From Polaribacter batillariae (GTDB taxonomy: Bacteria; Bacteroidota; Bacteroidia; Flavobacteriales; Flavobacteriaceae), in the NCBI RefSeq assembly GCF_017498485.1, contig NZ_CP071795.1, positions 124,001-188,000 on the forward strand: DNA of 64,000 bases. Direction: 5' to 3'. This document shows, piece by piece, positions 1 through 10,093 of this stretch. Every line of letters starts with the position of its first letter. Position 1 is the first letter of the stretch. The notes under the pieces were generated by a model that saw nothing but the letters and a program-made list of their open reading frames with translations, was not told the origin of the DNA and did no database searches. The translations under genes and the position numbers were made by a program.

Positions 1-1290
1 GCATCGTCTATAAACACAGTCCATTCATTAGGATTATAGGCATTAGTAGGTTGTAGAATTTCATCTATTCGAACCAGAGAAGTATTATCTGTTAAATTTT
101 GTATGGCATCTTTACGAGTTCTCCAAGCGAAGTTATTGTTTGCTTTTCCATTGCTAGATATTGTAAGGATGTCATTGGAGTTATCAAAGGCGATAACGGA
201 AGGGGTTACTACAACAGGAGTTTCTGTTTTGATGGGAGCTACCATGGTTGCAGAGGCTGTAAATAAAACGGATTCTCCAGCCAATATTTCTTCAGTATTA
301 CTAGCAGTAGCAGTTCTAACAGCGGTTACTCCGTTGTTAAATAAATTAAGATTTGCAGCATTAGGCACTACAATTTTAGAAGCATCTCTATTGGTTACTT
401 CAATTATTTTTTCTGTTCCTTTCCAATAGATTTGTGTAATCATTGGATTTCCACAACCATTTTTACTATTATTTAGCGCATAATTACGGTAATTTGTAGT
501 TGAAAATGCGTTTGTATTTATAGCGGTGTTCGTATCTGTATTTTCTAAACTATTTGCCAAACCATTGCTACCTACAGGGTCTTGTGCAGTATCTATAGCA
601 GCATTTGGGGTATTGTTTGCAATACCATCATTGGCATTGTTTCCACTAGATTTTAAAATACTAGGCGTTGCAGCTTCTGTGGCATCAGGACAACCATCAT
701 TATCTGAGTCTAAATCTCGGGAATTAGGAATGCCATCTCTATCGATGTCTAATGCATTGGCAAGCTGTACAACAACTTCCGCAAGGCTTAAAACTCTGTT
801 GCTTCCTACCAATCGAATTCTTATTTTTCTTCCTAAAGTATTAATACCATTAATGGTATTTACAGCTGCAGCAGAACCATTGTTATGGGTATATACCACG
901 TTGTTGTTTGTATCTAATACTTCTAAAATAAAATTATCTAATCGATTGCCACAGCAATCGGTTCTGTTGTGTATCACTACAGTACTAATGGTTGTATCAA
1001 CCTCCATGTCTAGCAACCACCAAGGATTGTTTTGAGTATTGGTATGTGTAACAGAGCCACTGCTAAAATTTCCACTGGTATTGCCATCTCTGGCCAAACT
1101 GGCAGAACAGCTGTTGTTAGGGCAAGTACGGTTGCCTAAAGAAGAGCTTTGTGTGGCTGTACCTCCAATAAAATTGGGGTTGGACTCGACAGTGTCTAAA
1201 ATACCATCATTGTCATCATCTAAATCACAAATATCTGAAATGCCATCGTTATCTGTATCTAAATTACCAGATGCTACTGCATCACACGGA
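1..1290. repeat. Near-identical direct repeat, copy 1
   Basis: Matches 5117-6406 in the same orientation at a constant offset of 5116, with only about five single-base differences seen by eye. To the right of 1290 the two copies diverge sharply, although they remain homologous. The left limit is unknown because it is the window edge. Confidence 0.9.
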
Positions 1291-2045
1291 TCTATAGGTT
1301 CTATACCTGAAAAAGCTAGAGTAACTGAAACCCAACCTCCTCTTCTTCCATAGGTCCAACGTGCTGTACCAGTGTTACCAGCTGTTGGTTGGTATCTTTC
1401 AGCAATTCCTTGGGTAGTAAAAAAATTATTGATATTTATTCTTTGTCTTGTTCCAGAAGGCCTTGTTAGAGTATAATCGTTATCTACACCAAGGATTCTT
1501 AAAACTATATTTTCTTCCATGGATGCGTTTATGGATGGTGATACAGGTGGAGTGCTATCAAATATAGAAGCCGATGCTGGAGATGTAGAAATAGCGGAAA
1601 CATAGATTGGGTTGTTATTAAGATTAGCTACATTATCGTATCTAACAATTGAGGCACAAGCTCTATTACCAAAATTCGAATTAAAGGAATAAGAAGCTGG
1701 TTCTCTATTGGTTGCTACTCTATAAAATACGGCTAATGTTGTTGTACCATCGCCAGAAAATCCAGACCTTAATAAAGTCCAACCAGCAGGAGTTGCTATA
1801 TTAAAAAAACTATTACTATTAACGCTACCATTTACAGAGGCAATTAGCAAATCGTTTGCATTTCCAGGAGGTACAGCAACGGTTATAGGCGCTCCAGAAG
1901 CACTTCTACAATTAGATCTACTACCAACAAAAGTAGGGGATTGCGAATAATTATTCGCTGAAATTAAAATTAGTAATAAAAAGATGCTTTTTTTAAGTTG
2001 TATTATTTTTTTGAACAATACAATTTTTCCTTTGTTTATATGCAT
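1..2045 (-). CDS. T9SS-type large surface protein, tandem paralogue (C-terminus outside window)
   Basis: This is the N-terminal ~681 residues of a secreted protein running leftward out of the window. It is a paralogue of the complete gene at 2809-7155. The start is the ATG at 2045-2043: an in-frame stop lies a few codons upstream with no ATG between, and this Met aligns with Met16 of the longest frame of the neighbour. A Lys-rich n-region and Leu/Ile-rich core (SIFLLLILISANNYSQ) form a signal peptide. An N-terminal beta-rich domain follows, then DxDxDG calcium-binding repeats, an F5/8-type C (galactose-binding-like) domain and more DxDxDG repeats. Residues beyond about 250 are almost identical to the neighbour, while the first 250 are clearly diverged. 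A C-terminal T9SS tail is expected by analogy but not seen. Confident as a gene; ligand unknown. Confidence 0.85.
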   Translation of the reverse strand, partial: MHINKGKIVLFKKIIQLKKSIFLLLILISANNYSQSPTFVGSRSNCRSASGAPITVAVPPGNANDLLIASVNGSVNSNSFFNIATPAGWTLLRSGFSGDGTTTLAVFYRVATNREPASYSFNSNFGNRACASIVRYDNVANLNNNPIYVSAISTSPASASIFDSTPPVSPSINASMEENIVLRILGVDNDYTLTRPSGTRQRININNFFTTQGIAERYQPTAGNTGTARWTYGRRGGWVSVTLAFSGIEPIDPCDAVASGNLDTDNDGISDICDLDDDNDGILDTVESNPNFIGGTATQSSSLGNRTCPNNSCSASLARDGNTSGNFSSGSVTHTNTQNNPWWLLDMEVDTTISTVVIHNRTDCCGNRLDNFILEVLDTNNNVVYTHNNGSAAAVNTINGINTLGRKIRIRLVGSNRVLSLAEVVVQLANALDIDRDGIPNSRDLDSDNDGCPDATEAATPSILKSSGNNANDGIANNTPNAAIDTAQDPVGSNGLANSLENTDTNTAINTNAFSTTNYRNYALNNSKNGCGNPMITQIYWKGTEKIIEVTNRDASKIVVPNAANLNLFNNGVTAVRTATASNTEEILAGESVLFTASATMVAPIKTETPVVVTPSVIAFDNSNDILTISSNGKANNNFAWRTRKDAIQNLTDNTSLVRIDEILQPTNAYNPNEWTVFIDD

Positions 2046-2808
2046 TAGATTAGGGGCTTTAGTTAAAACAGTGTAAATTTTTCTTTTTTATATAATTTAT
2101 TTGCAAAAATAATTATAAAACTGTATGTTTTTATATGCTTTAAGCAAACATTATATTAAATTTTAAATTTACTTTACTCTTTAAAAATTATAATTTGCAC
2201 AAAAATAATTAGGTAAATGAGTGCAATGAATTCGAAAATTTAGACTTCGCTTTAAAAGTCTTCGTTTTACAAATAACCTTACAAAAACATCTTGTATTAA
2301 AATTTCTAGTTCTTGCCAATTTTTCGAAAAAAATATAGCATTTGTACAAACTACTTTTAAATTTCAACATAAAATAACAGAGTAAATCACACTTAGATTC
2401 TCTAAAAAAGATAGTTAGTCGTTTTTTGTCGTTAAATGGTAACTTATTGCCTTTTTACAAAAAAGTAAAGAAGACTTTCGTAAAAAGTATAGATTGTTTA
2501 GTTTTAGAGATTTGTTATATGTGACATTATAATATTCAATGATTTTAAACTAAAGAAAGCCTTACATTTTTTTCAATTTTATAGAAAATGCTAAGTAAAT
2601 TTTGCGGAGAAATATTTTGGAGCAAATTTAATGTTTGCTATACTATTTATGATTTGAAATTATCTTAGTAAAACACCTTTTTCTTCTTTCTATTTTATTA
2701 TAAGAAGAAATCGTAGTTTAAGGCTATTCTTTAATTTTCTAATTTATATAAATAAAAAATCATCATTTTCTTTTACAGTAATTTCAAATCATAAATGGTA
2801 TAGGGTAA
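2046..2808. other. Spacer between the tandem surface-protein genes
   Basis: No gene is seen in these ~760 bases. A minus-strand TATTTTTG box (forward 2104-2111), which fits the TAnnTTTG promoter form, lies about 60 bases before the ATG at 2045. A block at about 2371-2465 is clearly homologous to 7443-7547 upstream of the second paralogue. The leader just before the ATG is also shared by both genes (about 2046-2080 versus 7156-7190). Confidence 0.6.
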
Positions 2809-5800
2809 TTACTTTTCGAATATTATTTTTTTAGAGATCTTTCCTTCCTCTGTTTTTACATTTACAATGTATATATTTTCTGGGAAATTTTTAATTTTAA
2901 GACTGTATTCTGTTGTTTTTTCAAGGTTTTCCCAACTTTGAATTTTTTGCCCTAACAAGTTGTATAAGGTTACTTTTTCAATTAAAATTTCCCCTTTATT
3001 TTGTAACATTAGTGCACTGTTTTGAGCATCTAAAAAGACTGTAATTTCTTTCTCTTTTTCTTCTGTTGGATTTTGAACTTCCTCTATAATTTTACTTTCT
3101 TCAAATACAATTGCAAACCTATTTTTATGTGTTCCTTTTTTTAATTGCAATGCCACTTCTTTATTTTTTAATAAATAGTTTTTATTTTTTAATTTATCTT
3201 TTAGAAAAATATCGGCTTCAATGGCAAAACTATCATCAATTTTAAGAATGTTGGTGCCATCATAATCCATGGTAATTTCAAAAGGGATTTCTAAATCGTA
3301 AGATACATTTCCAATACCTGCAATTACGTATTTATGGTCGTTTTCTGGAAATTTCCAATATATATCAGTCTCTCCTAAATCGTTTACAGGGCTGTCATAT
3401 CCTTTTTCGAACTGAAAAGTATTGTTTGCGCTAAAAGAAACCCCAATTTGTCTGTGTAGGCTTTCTCGTTCTGTATTTACAAAGTCCATTCCTAGTTTTA
3501 TAAACGGAAGTTTGTTAAAGTCTCCCATATCGTCATCAATACTCTTTTTTGTTTTTTTATTGGTTTTAAAAAACACGGCATTTCCAGAATTTTCGGTAAC
3601 AAATTGTCTTTGGTTGTTGTTAAATACAATAGGACCACCATCTGTATCTCCACTAATAAAAAAACCTTGTCCTACAGGAATGTATGTACCAGGAGTTTTG
3701 TACAAAGAGGCATCTGTACCAGGAGCAGGTGCACAAGAAATGTTACCATCATCATCACTTATTGTTAGATAGTCTATAGAAATGGAGTTTCTGTCTAAAG
3801 ATTCAAAACGTACAGAAGCCCCTACAGTAACACATTCGTTAATGGTAAATGTGGTGTAATTTGCACTTGCAGGCAGGGTATAGGTTTTTCTAGCTTTGCC
3901 ATCTACAACGAACCTTAGTAATTTTTCTGTAGGAGCAGTATAGGTAAGTTCGATTTTATCTGTAGCTCTAGTAATGGCATTAATTTTTATAAAACCAAGA
4001 TTATTATTTAAGGTAATGATATTTCTAGTTCCTTCTGTAGTATTTGTGCCATTGGTAACCGTATTTTCTGCTTCTAATTTAATATTGAAAGCCCCTACCA
4101 AAGGTTTGCTAACAGCAGCAACAGCCATAGAAAGGTTTAAAGTAGCATACCCACCAATATACCCATTGTAGAGATGGCCATCAGTAGCTTCTGCTGTACT
4201 TTCTTCCCCAACATGATCCCAGAAATACAAGGTACCATCTATAGAATTGATGTTGTCTTGTATAAATTTTAATCCGTTTAAAGCAGAAGGGTATGGATTT
4301 CCTAGCAAGTAAGATTCACTTGCGCCCACAGCAGTTCTCAATTCTCCATCATTGGGGTTGCCTACAAAGGTATAATTTTGAGCCACCTCTGTTCCTTTAA
4401 GAATAAAACCGTCAGTAGGAGCAATGGTTCCATTTTTACCTTTCCATACCCAATTGGCACCTTTTCCTTCTGCGCTTGCAAAGGTATATATCCATTTTTC
4501 TGAAATATTGATAGGAGTTCCAGAACTTCCATCTAAGCCACCAACAAAATTAATATTTCTAGCAATATTAGTAGAACTTTGCCCCACAATACCTGTGTGT
4601 GAAAGCGGGTTTGTACCATCTTTTAACACACTCTCTACAGTATAGTTTAAAGCTCCTAAAGAAGTTACAGGTGCCCCTAGGTAATTGAACCTATATACAC
4701 TTGCCAAATCAGAATTTTGGTCTATATACAATTTACCATTTCCTGTTGCATTGGCAGTTCCAGGGTGTGTTTGAATTAATTGACTGGTACCTATGAGACG
4801 AATTTCAGCAGCATCTGCAATATGAAGGTTATCGGTGACTATTAAAACTTGATTGTCTAAAGATAAAATACGATTTTCTTGCACTTCTAATTTGCGAGCA
4901 ATTAACTTTTTACCACTGTGCATGTAGTTCTCATTGATGGCTACAAATCGAGATTTATCTGGCGTTCCATTACTCCAAGTATTGCCTATTCTTGTGGTTT
5001 TTCCAAACCGATGCAATCCTAATAAGGTATTGGATTCTGTAGGTACAGGAGTTGTAATTTCAGAGAGTACAGCACTGTGCGGATGACGTAAAAAGTTATT
5101 GAAAGTTGTCGCAATTGCATCGTCTATAAACACAGTCCATTCATTAGGATTATAGGCATTAGTAGGTTGTAGAATTTCATCTATTCGAACCAGAGAAGTA
5201 TTATCTGTTAAATTTTGTATGGCATCTTTACGAGTTCTCCAAGCGAAATTATTGTTTGCTTTTCCATTGCTAGATATTGTAAGGATGTCATTGGAGTTAT
5301 CAAAGGCGATAACAGAAGGGGTTACTACAACAGGAGTTTCTGTTTTGATGGGAGCTACCATGGTTGCAGAGGCTGTAAATAAAACGGATTCTCCAGCCAA
5401 TATTTCTTCAGTATTACTAGCAGTAGCAGTTCTAACAGCGGTTACTCCGTTGTTAAATAAATTAAGATTTGCAGCATTAGGCACTACAATTTTAGAAGCA
5501 TCTCTATTGGTTACTTCAATTATTTTTTCTGTTCCTTTCCAATAGATTTGTGTAATCATTGGATTTCCACAACCATTTTTACTATTATTTAGCGCATAAT
5601 TACGGTAATTTGTAGTTGAAAATGCGTTTGTATTTATAGCGGTGTTCGTATCTGTATTTTCTAAACTATTTGCCAAACCATTGCTACCTACAGGGTCTTG
5701 TGCAGTATCTATAGCAGCATTTGGGGTATTGTTTGCAATACCATCATTGGCATTGTTTCCACTAGATTTTAAAATACTAGGCGTTGCAGCTTCTGTGGCA

Positions 5801-7155
5801 TCAGGACAACCATCATTATCTGAGTCTAAATCTCGGGAATTAGGAATGCCATCTCTATCGATGTCTAATGCATTGGCAAGCTGTACAACAACTTCCGCAA
5901 GGCTTAAAACTCTGTTGCTTCCTACCAATCGAATTCTTATTTTTCTTCCTAAAGTATTAATACCATTAATGGTATTTACAGCTGCAGCAGAACCATTGTT
6001 ATGGGTATATACCACGTTGTTGTTTGTATCTAATACTTCTAAAATAAAATTATCTAATCGATTGCCACAGCAATCGGTTCTGTTGTGTATCACTACAGTA
6101 CTAATGGTTGTATCAACCTCCATGTCTAGCAACCACCAAGGATTGTTTTGAGTATTGGTATGTGTAACAGAGCCACTGCTAAAATTTCCACTGGTATTGC
6201 CATCTCTGGCCAAACTGGCAGAACAGCTGTTGTTTGGGCAAGTACGGTTGCCTAAAGAAGAGCTTTGTGTGGCTGTACCTCCAATAAAATTGGGGTTGGA
6301 CTCAACAGTATCTAAAATACCATCATTGTCATCATCTAAATCACAAATATCTGAAATGCCATCGTTATCTGTATCTAAATTACCAGATGCTACTGCATCA
6401 CACGGATCTACAAGTTCTTTACTTGAAAAAGCTAGAGTAACTGAAACCCAACCTCCTCTTCTTCCATTTCTTCCATATGTCCAGGTTGCTGTACCAGAAT
6501 TACCAGCTGTTGGTTGGTATCTTTCAGCGATTCCTTGGGTAGTAAAAAAATTATTAATATTTATTCTTTGTGTTGTTCCAGAAGGCCTTGTTAGAGTATA
6601 ATCGTTATCTACACCAACGATTCTTAAAATTATATTTTCTCCAATGGGTGCATATACGGATGGTGATACAGGTGAAGAAAAAGATGATGGAGAAGTAGAA
6701 ATAGCGGAAACATAGATTGGGGTAGTATCAAGATTAGCTACATTATCGTATCTAACAATTGAGGCACAAAGTCTATTGCTAAAATCTACACTAAAAGAAT
6801 AAGAAGTGGGTTCTGCATTCGTTGCTATTTTGTAAAATACGGCTAATGTTGTTGTACCATCACCAGAATTTCCAGTTCTTAACAACGTCCAACCAGAAGG
6901 AGCTGTTATATTAAGAAACCTACTAGTATTATCACTAGCGTTTACAGAGGCAATTAGCAAATCGTTTGCACTTCCAGGGGGTACAGCAACAGTTATGGGT
7001 GCTCCAGCAGCATTTCTACAATTAGACCTGCTACCAGCAAAAGTAGGGGATTGCGAATAATTATTCGCTGAAATTAAAATTAGTAGTAAAAAGATGCTTT
7101 TTTTGAGTTGTATTATTTTTTTGAATAACACATTTTTTTCTCTGTTCGTGTTCAT
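2809..7155 (-). CDS. Large multidomain surface protein with DxDxDG repeats, F5/8C domain and T9SS tail
   Basis: A complete secreted protein of ~1448 residues. Signal peptide ~1-35, then a beta-sandwich-like N-terminal region. DxDxDG calcium-binding repeats (TSP type 3-like) lie at ~250-285, an F5/8 type C-like domain with conserved W and paired Cys (DCCGN) at ~290-425, and a second DxDxDG pair at ~428-450. A long region without recognisable domains follows, containing IYWKGTEKIIEVTN. The last ~75 residues (VTLYNLLGQKI...GKISKKIIFEK) match the Por secretion tail that sends proteins through T9SS to the outer surface. A longer frame starts at 7200, but the paralogue supports 7155. Likely an adhesin or surface binding protein; substrate unknown. 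Confidence 0.88.
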   Translation of the reverse strand: MNTNREKNVLFKKIIQLKKSIFLLLILISANNYSQSPTFAGSRSNCRNAAGAPITVAVPPGSANDLLIASVNASDNTSRFLNITAPSGWTLLRTGNSGDGTTTLAVFYKIATNAEPTSYSFSVDFSNRLCASIVRYDNVANLDTTPIYVSAISTSPSSFSSPVSPSVYAPIGENIILRIVGVDNDYTLTRPSGTTQRININNFFTTQGIAERYQPTAGNSGTATWTYGRNGRRGGWVSVTLAFSSKELVDPCDAVASGNLDTDNDGISDICDLDDDNDGILDTVESNPNFIGGTATQSSSLGNRTCPNNSCSASLARDGNTSGNFSSGSVTHTNTQNNPWWLLDMEVDTTISTVVIHNRTDCCGNRLDNFILEVLDTNNNVVYTHNNGSAAAVNTINGINTLGRKIRIRLVGSNRVLSLAEVVVQLANALDIDRDGIPNSRDLDSDNDGCPDATEAATPSILKSSGNNANDGIANNTPNAAIDTAQDPVGSNGLANSLENTDTNTAINTNAFSTTNYRNYALNNSKNGCGNPMITQIYWKGTEKIIEVTNRDASKIVVPNAANLNLFNNGVTAVRTATASNTEEILAGESVLFTASATMVAPIKTETPVVVTPSVIAFDNSNDILTISSNGKANNNFAWRTRKDAIQNLTDNTSLVRIDEILQPTNAYNPNEWTVFIDDAIATTFNNFLRHPHSAVLSEITTPVPTESNTLLGLHRFGKTTRIGNTWSNGTPDKSRFVAINENYMHSGKKLIARKLEVQENRILSLDNQVLIVTDNLHIADAAEIRLIGTSQLIQTHPGTANATGNGKLYIDQNSDLASVYRFNYLGAPVTSLGALNYTVESVLKDGTNPLSHTGIVGQSSTNIARNINFVGGLDGSSGTPINISEKWIYTFASAEGKGANWVWKGKNGTIAPTDGFILKGTEVAQNYTFVGNPNDGELRTAVGASESYLLGNPYPSALNGLKFIQDNINSIDGTLYFWDHVGEESTAEATDGHLYNGYIGGYATLNLSMAVAAVSKPLVGAFNIKLEAENTVTNGTNTTEGTRNIITLNNNLGFIKINAITRATDKIELTYTAPTEKLLRFVVDGKARKTYTLPASANYTTFTINECVTVGASVRFESLDRNSISIDYLTISDDDGNISCAPAPGTDASLYKTPGTYIPVGQGFFISGDTDGGPIVFNNNQRQFVTENSGNAVFFKTNKKTKKSIDDDMGDFNKLPFIKLGMDFVNTERESLHRQIGVSFSANNTFQFEKGYDSPVNDLGETDIYWKFPENDHKYVIAGIGNVSYDLEIPFEITMDYDGTNILKIDDSFAIEADIFLKDKLKNKNYLLKNKEVALQLKKGTHKNRFAIVFEESKIIEEVQNPTEEKEKEITVFLDAQNSALMLQNKGEILIEKVTLYNLLGQKIQSWENLEKTTEYSLKIKNFPENIYIVNVKTEEGKISKKIIFEK
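5117..6406. repeat. Near-identical direct repeat, copy 2
   Basis: Partner of 1-1290. It covers the DxDxDG/F5/8C section and part of the following region of the complete surface-protein gene. Identity drops abruptly at the N-terminal-domain side (beyond 6406), which is the pattern of gene conversion or domain exchange rather than uniform drift. Confidence 0.9.
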
Positions 7156-7698
7156 TAGATTAGGGGCTTTAGTTAAAACAGTATAAATTTTTGTTTCCAT
7201 AAGAAAAACTTATACAATATATAAAAAAAATAGATATAAATTATCATAAAATTGTATAATATTTTTTTTATACTTTTTAAGCAATCATTATCTTTATGTT
7301 TAAAAGCACTTTCTTCTTAATAAGTTAGAGAAGTTTTATTTTTTTGGGAGGTAAATGGATTGTTTATTACTCTAACATTTCTCGTATAATTTTAACTACT
7401 TTTATTTGAAATGTCTTTATTATTGCTTTAGTTTGATTTTTGACACAAAATAACAGGGCAAATGGCACTTAGATTTTCAAAAAAAAAATGGTCAGTCGTT
7501 TTTTGTCGTTAAATGGGAACTTATTGCCTTTTTACAAAAAAAGTAACAGATTTAAATGTTAGTGCAAGTTTTTAATAAGATTTTTCTAGGAGATTTACTC
7601 CGTTAGGAAATGCCAAAAAAAAGTCAAAAAATTGGCTACACTTAGTATTCGTTTACATGGCTTCCTCTTTTTAACGAAAAAATAAAAACTCAATAATG
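7156..7698. other. Spacer upstream of the surface-protein gene
   Basis: No coding sequence is recognised. The block at about 7443-7547 repeats the block at 2371-2465, including a shared run around GTCGTTTTTTGTCGTTAAAT. Both lie roughly 290-330 bases before the respective start codons, so a regulatory role or a relic of the duplication is possible. Confidence 0.5.
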
Positions 7699-8811
7699 TT
7701 ATTTCAATTTATCAAAAAAGGTCAATTCGTAATTTGGTAATAATTCTGGATGTGTAATTTTTATGATGTCTTTTAACATTAAATCGGGTCTTGTGGGCGA
7801 TTTTTCAAAATAAATAAGTCCGCCAGTTGCTCCTTTACGAATGGCATATGTAAACACTCTATCTTCTTTAAATGCACTAAAAGCAACATAATTTGGAAAC
7901 TTTTCTTGAACCCCTTTTTTAGTTTCTAACAAACCACATCCTATCCAATAATCGGCTTTTAAACCTTTATCAACTACGCTTTCGATACTTAAAGATAAAC
8001 TTCCAGTACCTCTAGAGTCTTGCCATAAATAATGGGTGTTCGCATCTTTAAAATAACTTGCGATAAAGCTATCTCCAGCTGGCATGTACCAAACATCTTT
8101 AAAAAGAGAACCAGAAATAATTGTTGGTTTTTTAGGTGCTTTTAGAGCCCATTTTTTTACCTCGTTATAATTTTTTTCAATGACATTAAAAATGCTATCG
8201 GCTTGTTTTTCTTTACCAAATAAAACTCCAAAAAACTTTATCCACTCTGCTCTTCCCAAAGGAGTTTCTTCGAGCCAATCTCCATTGTACAATACTGGAA
8301 TGTTGTTTTTGCTAATTGTATTATAGGTTTTATTATTTCCGTTTAAAGCAAAACCAATAACCAGTTCAGGAGAAAGTGCTAATAATTTTTCTGTGTTAAT
8401 TTGTTGTTCGGTTCCTAGTTCTACAATAGTTCCATTATCTACCAAATTTCTTGTTTTTTTTGATGAAATAAATTTTGTTTGCGGAAAACCAGAAATGTAT
8501 TTTTCTGCACCAATTAATTCTAACATTGGTATGTGTGTGGTACTTGTTACCACAACATTGGTAATAGGAACTTTTAATTGCAGCTTACTAAAATCTGTTT
8601 TATTCGTTAAAGTATAGGTAAACTGTTTTTTTGCATTTTTATACGGTTTTTTAATGACCAATTTTTTTACATTTCCTTCTGTAACAATGTCGAAACCAGT
8701 AGCATATTTTATGTTACTGGTTGTGGGTGTTTTAATCGTTTTTGTGGTAGATTTATCTTTACAAGAAAATATAAAAACAAGTGTAATTAAAAGGATTAGG
8801 TATTTTTTCAT
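7699..8811 (-). CDS. BtuF-like periplasmic substrate-binding lipoprotein
   Basis: 370 residues with a lipoprotein signal (MKKYLILLITLVFIFSC, lipobox FSC at residue 17) followed by a Lys/Thr linker. The rest fits the class III helical-backbone binding proteins of ABC importers (BtuF/FepB/FhuD): IPMLELIGAEKYISGFP near the start and ELVIGFALNG before the mid-helix. It is the last gene of the cobU-T-S-C operon and its ATG overlaps the cobC stop (ATGA), so a cobalamin or cobinamide ligand is the most likely reading. No BtuC or BtuD gene lies in the window. A siderophore ligand is less likely but cannot be excluded. Confidence 0.8.
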   Translation of the reverse strand: MKKYLILLITLVFIFSCKDKSTTKTIKTPTTSNIKYATGFDIVTEGNVKKLVIKKPYKNAKKQFTYTLTNKTDFSKLQLKVPITNVVVTSTTHIPMLELIGAEKYISGFPQTKFISSKKTRNLVDNGTIVELGTEQQINTEKLLALSPELVIGFALNGNNKTYNTISKNNIPVLYNGDWLEETPLGRAEWIKFFGVLFGKEKQADSIFNVIEKNYNEVKKWALKAPKKPTIISGSLFKDVWYMPAGDSFIASYFKDANTHYLWQDSRGTGSLSLSIESVVDKGLKADYWIGCGLLETKKGVQEKFPNYVAFSAFKEDRVFTYAIRKGATGGLIYFEKSPTRPDLMLKDIIKITHPELLPNYELTFFDKLK

Positions 8812-9338
8812 GGATCATTAATTTTTAAAACGTCTCCGTAATTTAATTTTAAATCGAAAGATTTTTTAAGAGGAATGTTATGTATAAATGCGTGCAGGCT
8901 TCTAATAACACCTGCATGAGTAATAATTACTATTTTTTGATGATTTTTTTCTTTAATTCCTAACAAAAATGATACGGTTCTTTTTTGTAAATCGATATAA
9001 GATTCGCCATTTGGTGTACTTACATTTACAAAATCTTGCATCCAGACATTTAAATCTTCTTTATTGATGTCGTTCCAATTTTGTAGTTCCCAATCGCCAA
9101 AATTTAATTCTTTTAAACGATCGTCGAAAATTACATTTTTAGCAATTTTATTAGCTAATTTTTTACACCTCAAAAGCGGACTGCTATAAAAAACAGCATC
9201 TAGGTTATAAAAATCTTCTTTTTCGAGAATGTTTTTTACTTCATTCGAAAAAGTAGAAGCAACATCTAAATTCGTTTGTCCGTAACAAATTCCTTTTTCG
9301 ATGTTTGGTGTGGTATGCCTTATAAAAATAATTTCCAT
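8808..9338 (-). CDS. cobC: Alpha-ribazole phosphatase (histidine phosphatase family)
   Basis: Removes phosphate from alpha-ribazole 5'-phosphate (or adenosylcobalamin 5'-phosphate) in nucleotide-loop assembly. The phosphoglycerate-mutase-like motif is at the N-terminus (MEIIFIRHTTPNIEKG, catalytic His 7) with the second His in VIITHAGVIRSL. The frame is open up to 9422, but the 28 extra residues lack family character, and starting at 9338 puts the RHT motif right at the N-terminus as usual. It overlaps cobS by 19 bases and btuF by 4, so the genes are translationally linked. About 176 residues, normal for the family. Confidence 0.88.
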   Translation of the reverse strand: MEIIFIRHTTPNIEKGICYGQTNLDVASTFSNEVKNILEKEDFYNLDAVFYSSPLLRCKKLANKIAKNVIFDDRLKELNFGDWELQNWNDINKEDLNVWMQDFVNVSTPNGESYIDLQKRTVSFLLGIKEKNHQKIVIITHAGVIRSLHAFIHNIPLKKSFDLKLNYGDVLKINDP

Positions 9339-10090
9339 ATAATAGGTAAAGAAAGGTAAAATACTACTTCCGAAACTTGTTGTAAAGCACCAGCACAATC
9401 TCCTGTTTGTCCGCCAATCCATTTTTTAAAGAAATTTCCTAAATACAAATAGGTAATAAAAAGTGGCACAAGACTTAAAAATACCCAATAATTATTAAAG
9501 AAAAACAATGGTAAAATTCCAAAAAATGCAGAAATAACCAACGACTTTGTTTCCATTTTTTGTGTGGTTGGCTTTACTTTAGCACTATCGATATCTCTTA
9601 CATAAGCATGGGTGTAGAGTAGAATAGTGGCAATAAATCTACTAATACTATGCCCAGAAATTAAGACTAAAACCACCATTAGTTTTGAAGTCGCTAAATA
9701 ATTAAGTGACATAAATTTTAAAGAAAGTATAGAAATTAGCCCGATAACTCCAAAAGTTCCCAAACGAGAATCTTTCATAATTATTAAAATTTTTTCTTTG
9801 GTCCAACCACCACCAAAACCATCGCAACTATCTGCAAAACCATCTTCGTGAAAAGCACCAGTTGCCCAGATGGAAGCAATCATCCCTAAAACTAAAGATA
9901 TTTCTGTTGTAAACACAAACGAAGCTAAAAAGTAAATTCCTGCGGAAATTGCACCCACCAAAATACCCACTAAAGAAAAATAACGACTACTTTTATTTAA
10001 TATTTCTGGAGAATGGTTTACCCATTTCGGACAAGGAATTCTTGTAAAAAATAACACAGCAGTTAAAAAATAATGGACTTGTTTTTTCAT
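9320..10090 (-). CDS. cobS: Adenosylcobinamide-GDP ribazoletransferase (cobalamin synthase)
   Basis: 256-residue polytopic inner-membrane enzyme joining adenosylcobinamide-GDP with alpha-ribazole(-phosphate) to give cobalamin(-phosphate). The CobS signature HEDGFADSCDGFGGGWTKEK is at about residues 80-100, with the acidic metal-binding pair, and is followed by MKDSRLGTFGVIGL. Several hydrophobic segments are visible (around 35-75, 105-155, 180-215, 240-256). The N-terminus (FLTAVLFFTRIPCP) is typical of the family. It lies three bases after cobT and overlaps cobC. Confidence 0.93.
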   Translation of the reverse strand: MKKQVHYFLTAVLFFTRIPCPKWVNHSPEILNKSSRYFSLVGILVGAISAGIYFLASFVFTTEISLVLGMIASIWATGAFHEDGFADSCDGFGGGWTKEKILIIMKDSRLGTFGVIGLISILSLKFMSLNYLATSKLMVVLVLISGHSISRFIATILLYTHAYVRDIDSAKVKPTTQKMETKSLVISAFFGILPLFFFNNYWVFLSLVPLFITYLYLGNFFKKWIGGQTGDCAGALQQVSEVVFYLSLPIIWKLFL

Positions 10091-10093
10091 CTT

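Noticed and set aside
5642-6601. Plus-strand frames of 169 and 148 residues (and their copies at 526-1353)
   Set aside because: They exist only because the antisense surface-protein gene repeats; no plausible protein features.
9339-9422. Longer N-terminus for cobC
   Set aside because: The extra 28 residues overlap cobS further and do not match the family, whose RHG-type motif begins right at the N-terminus.
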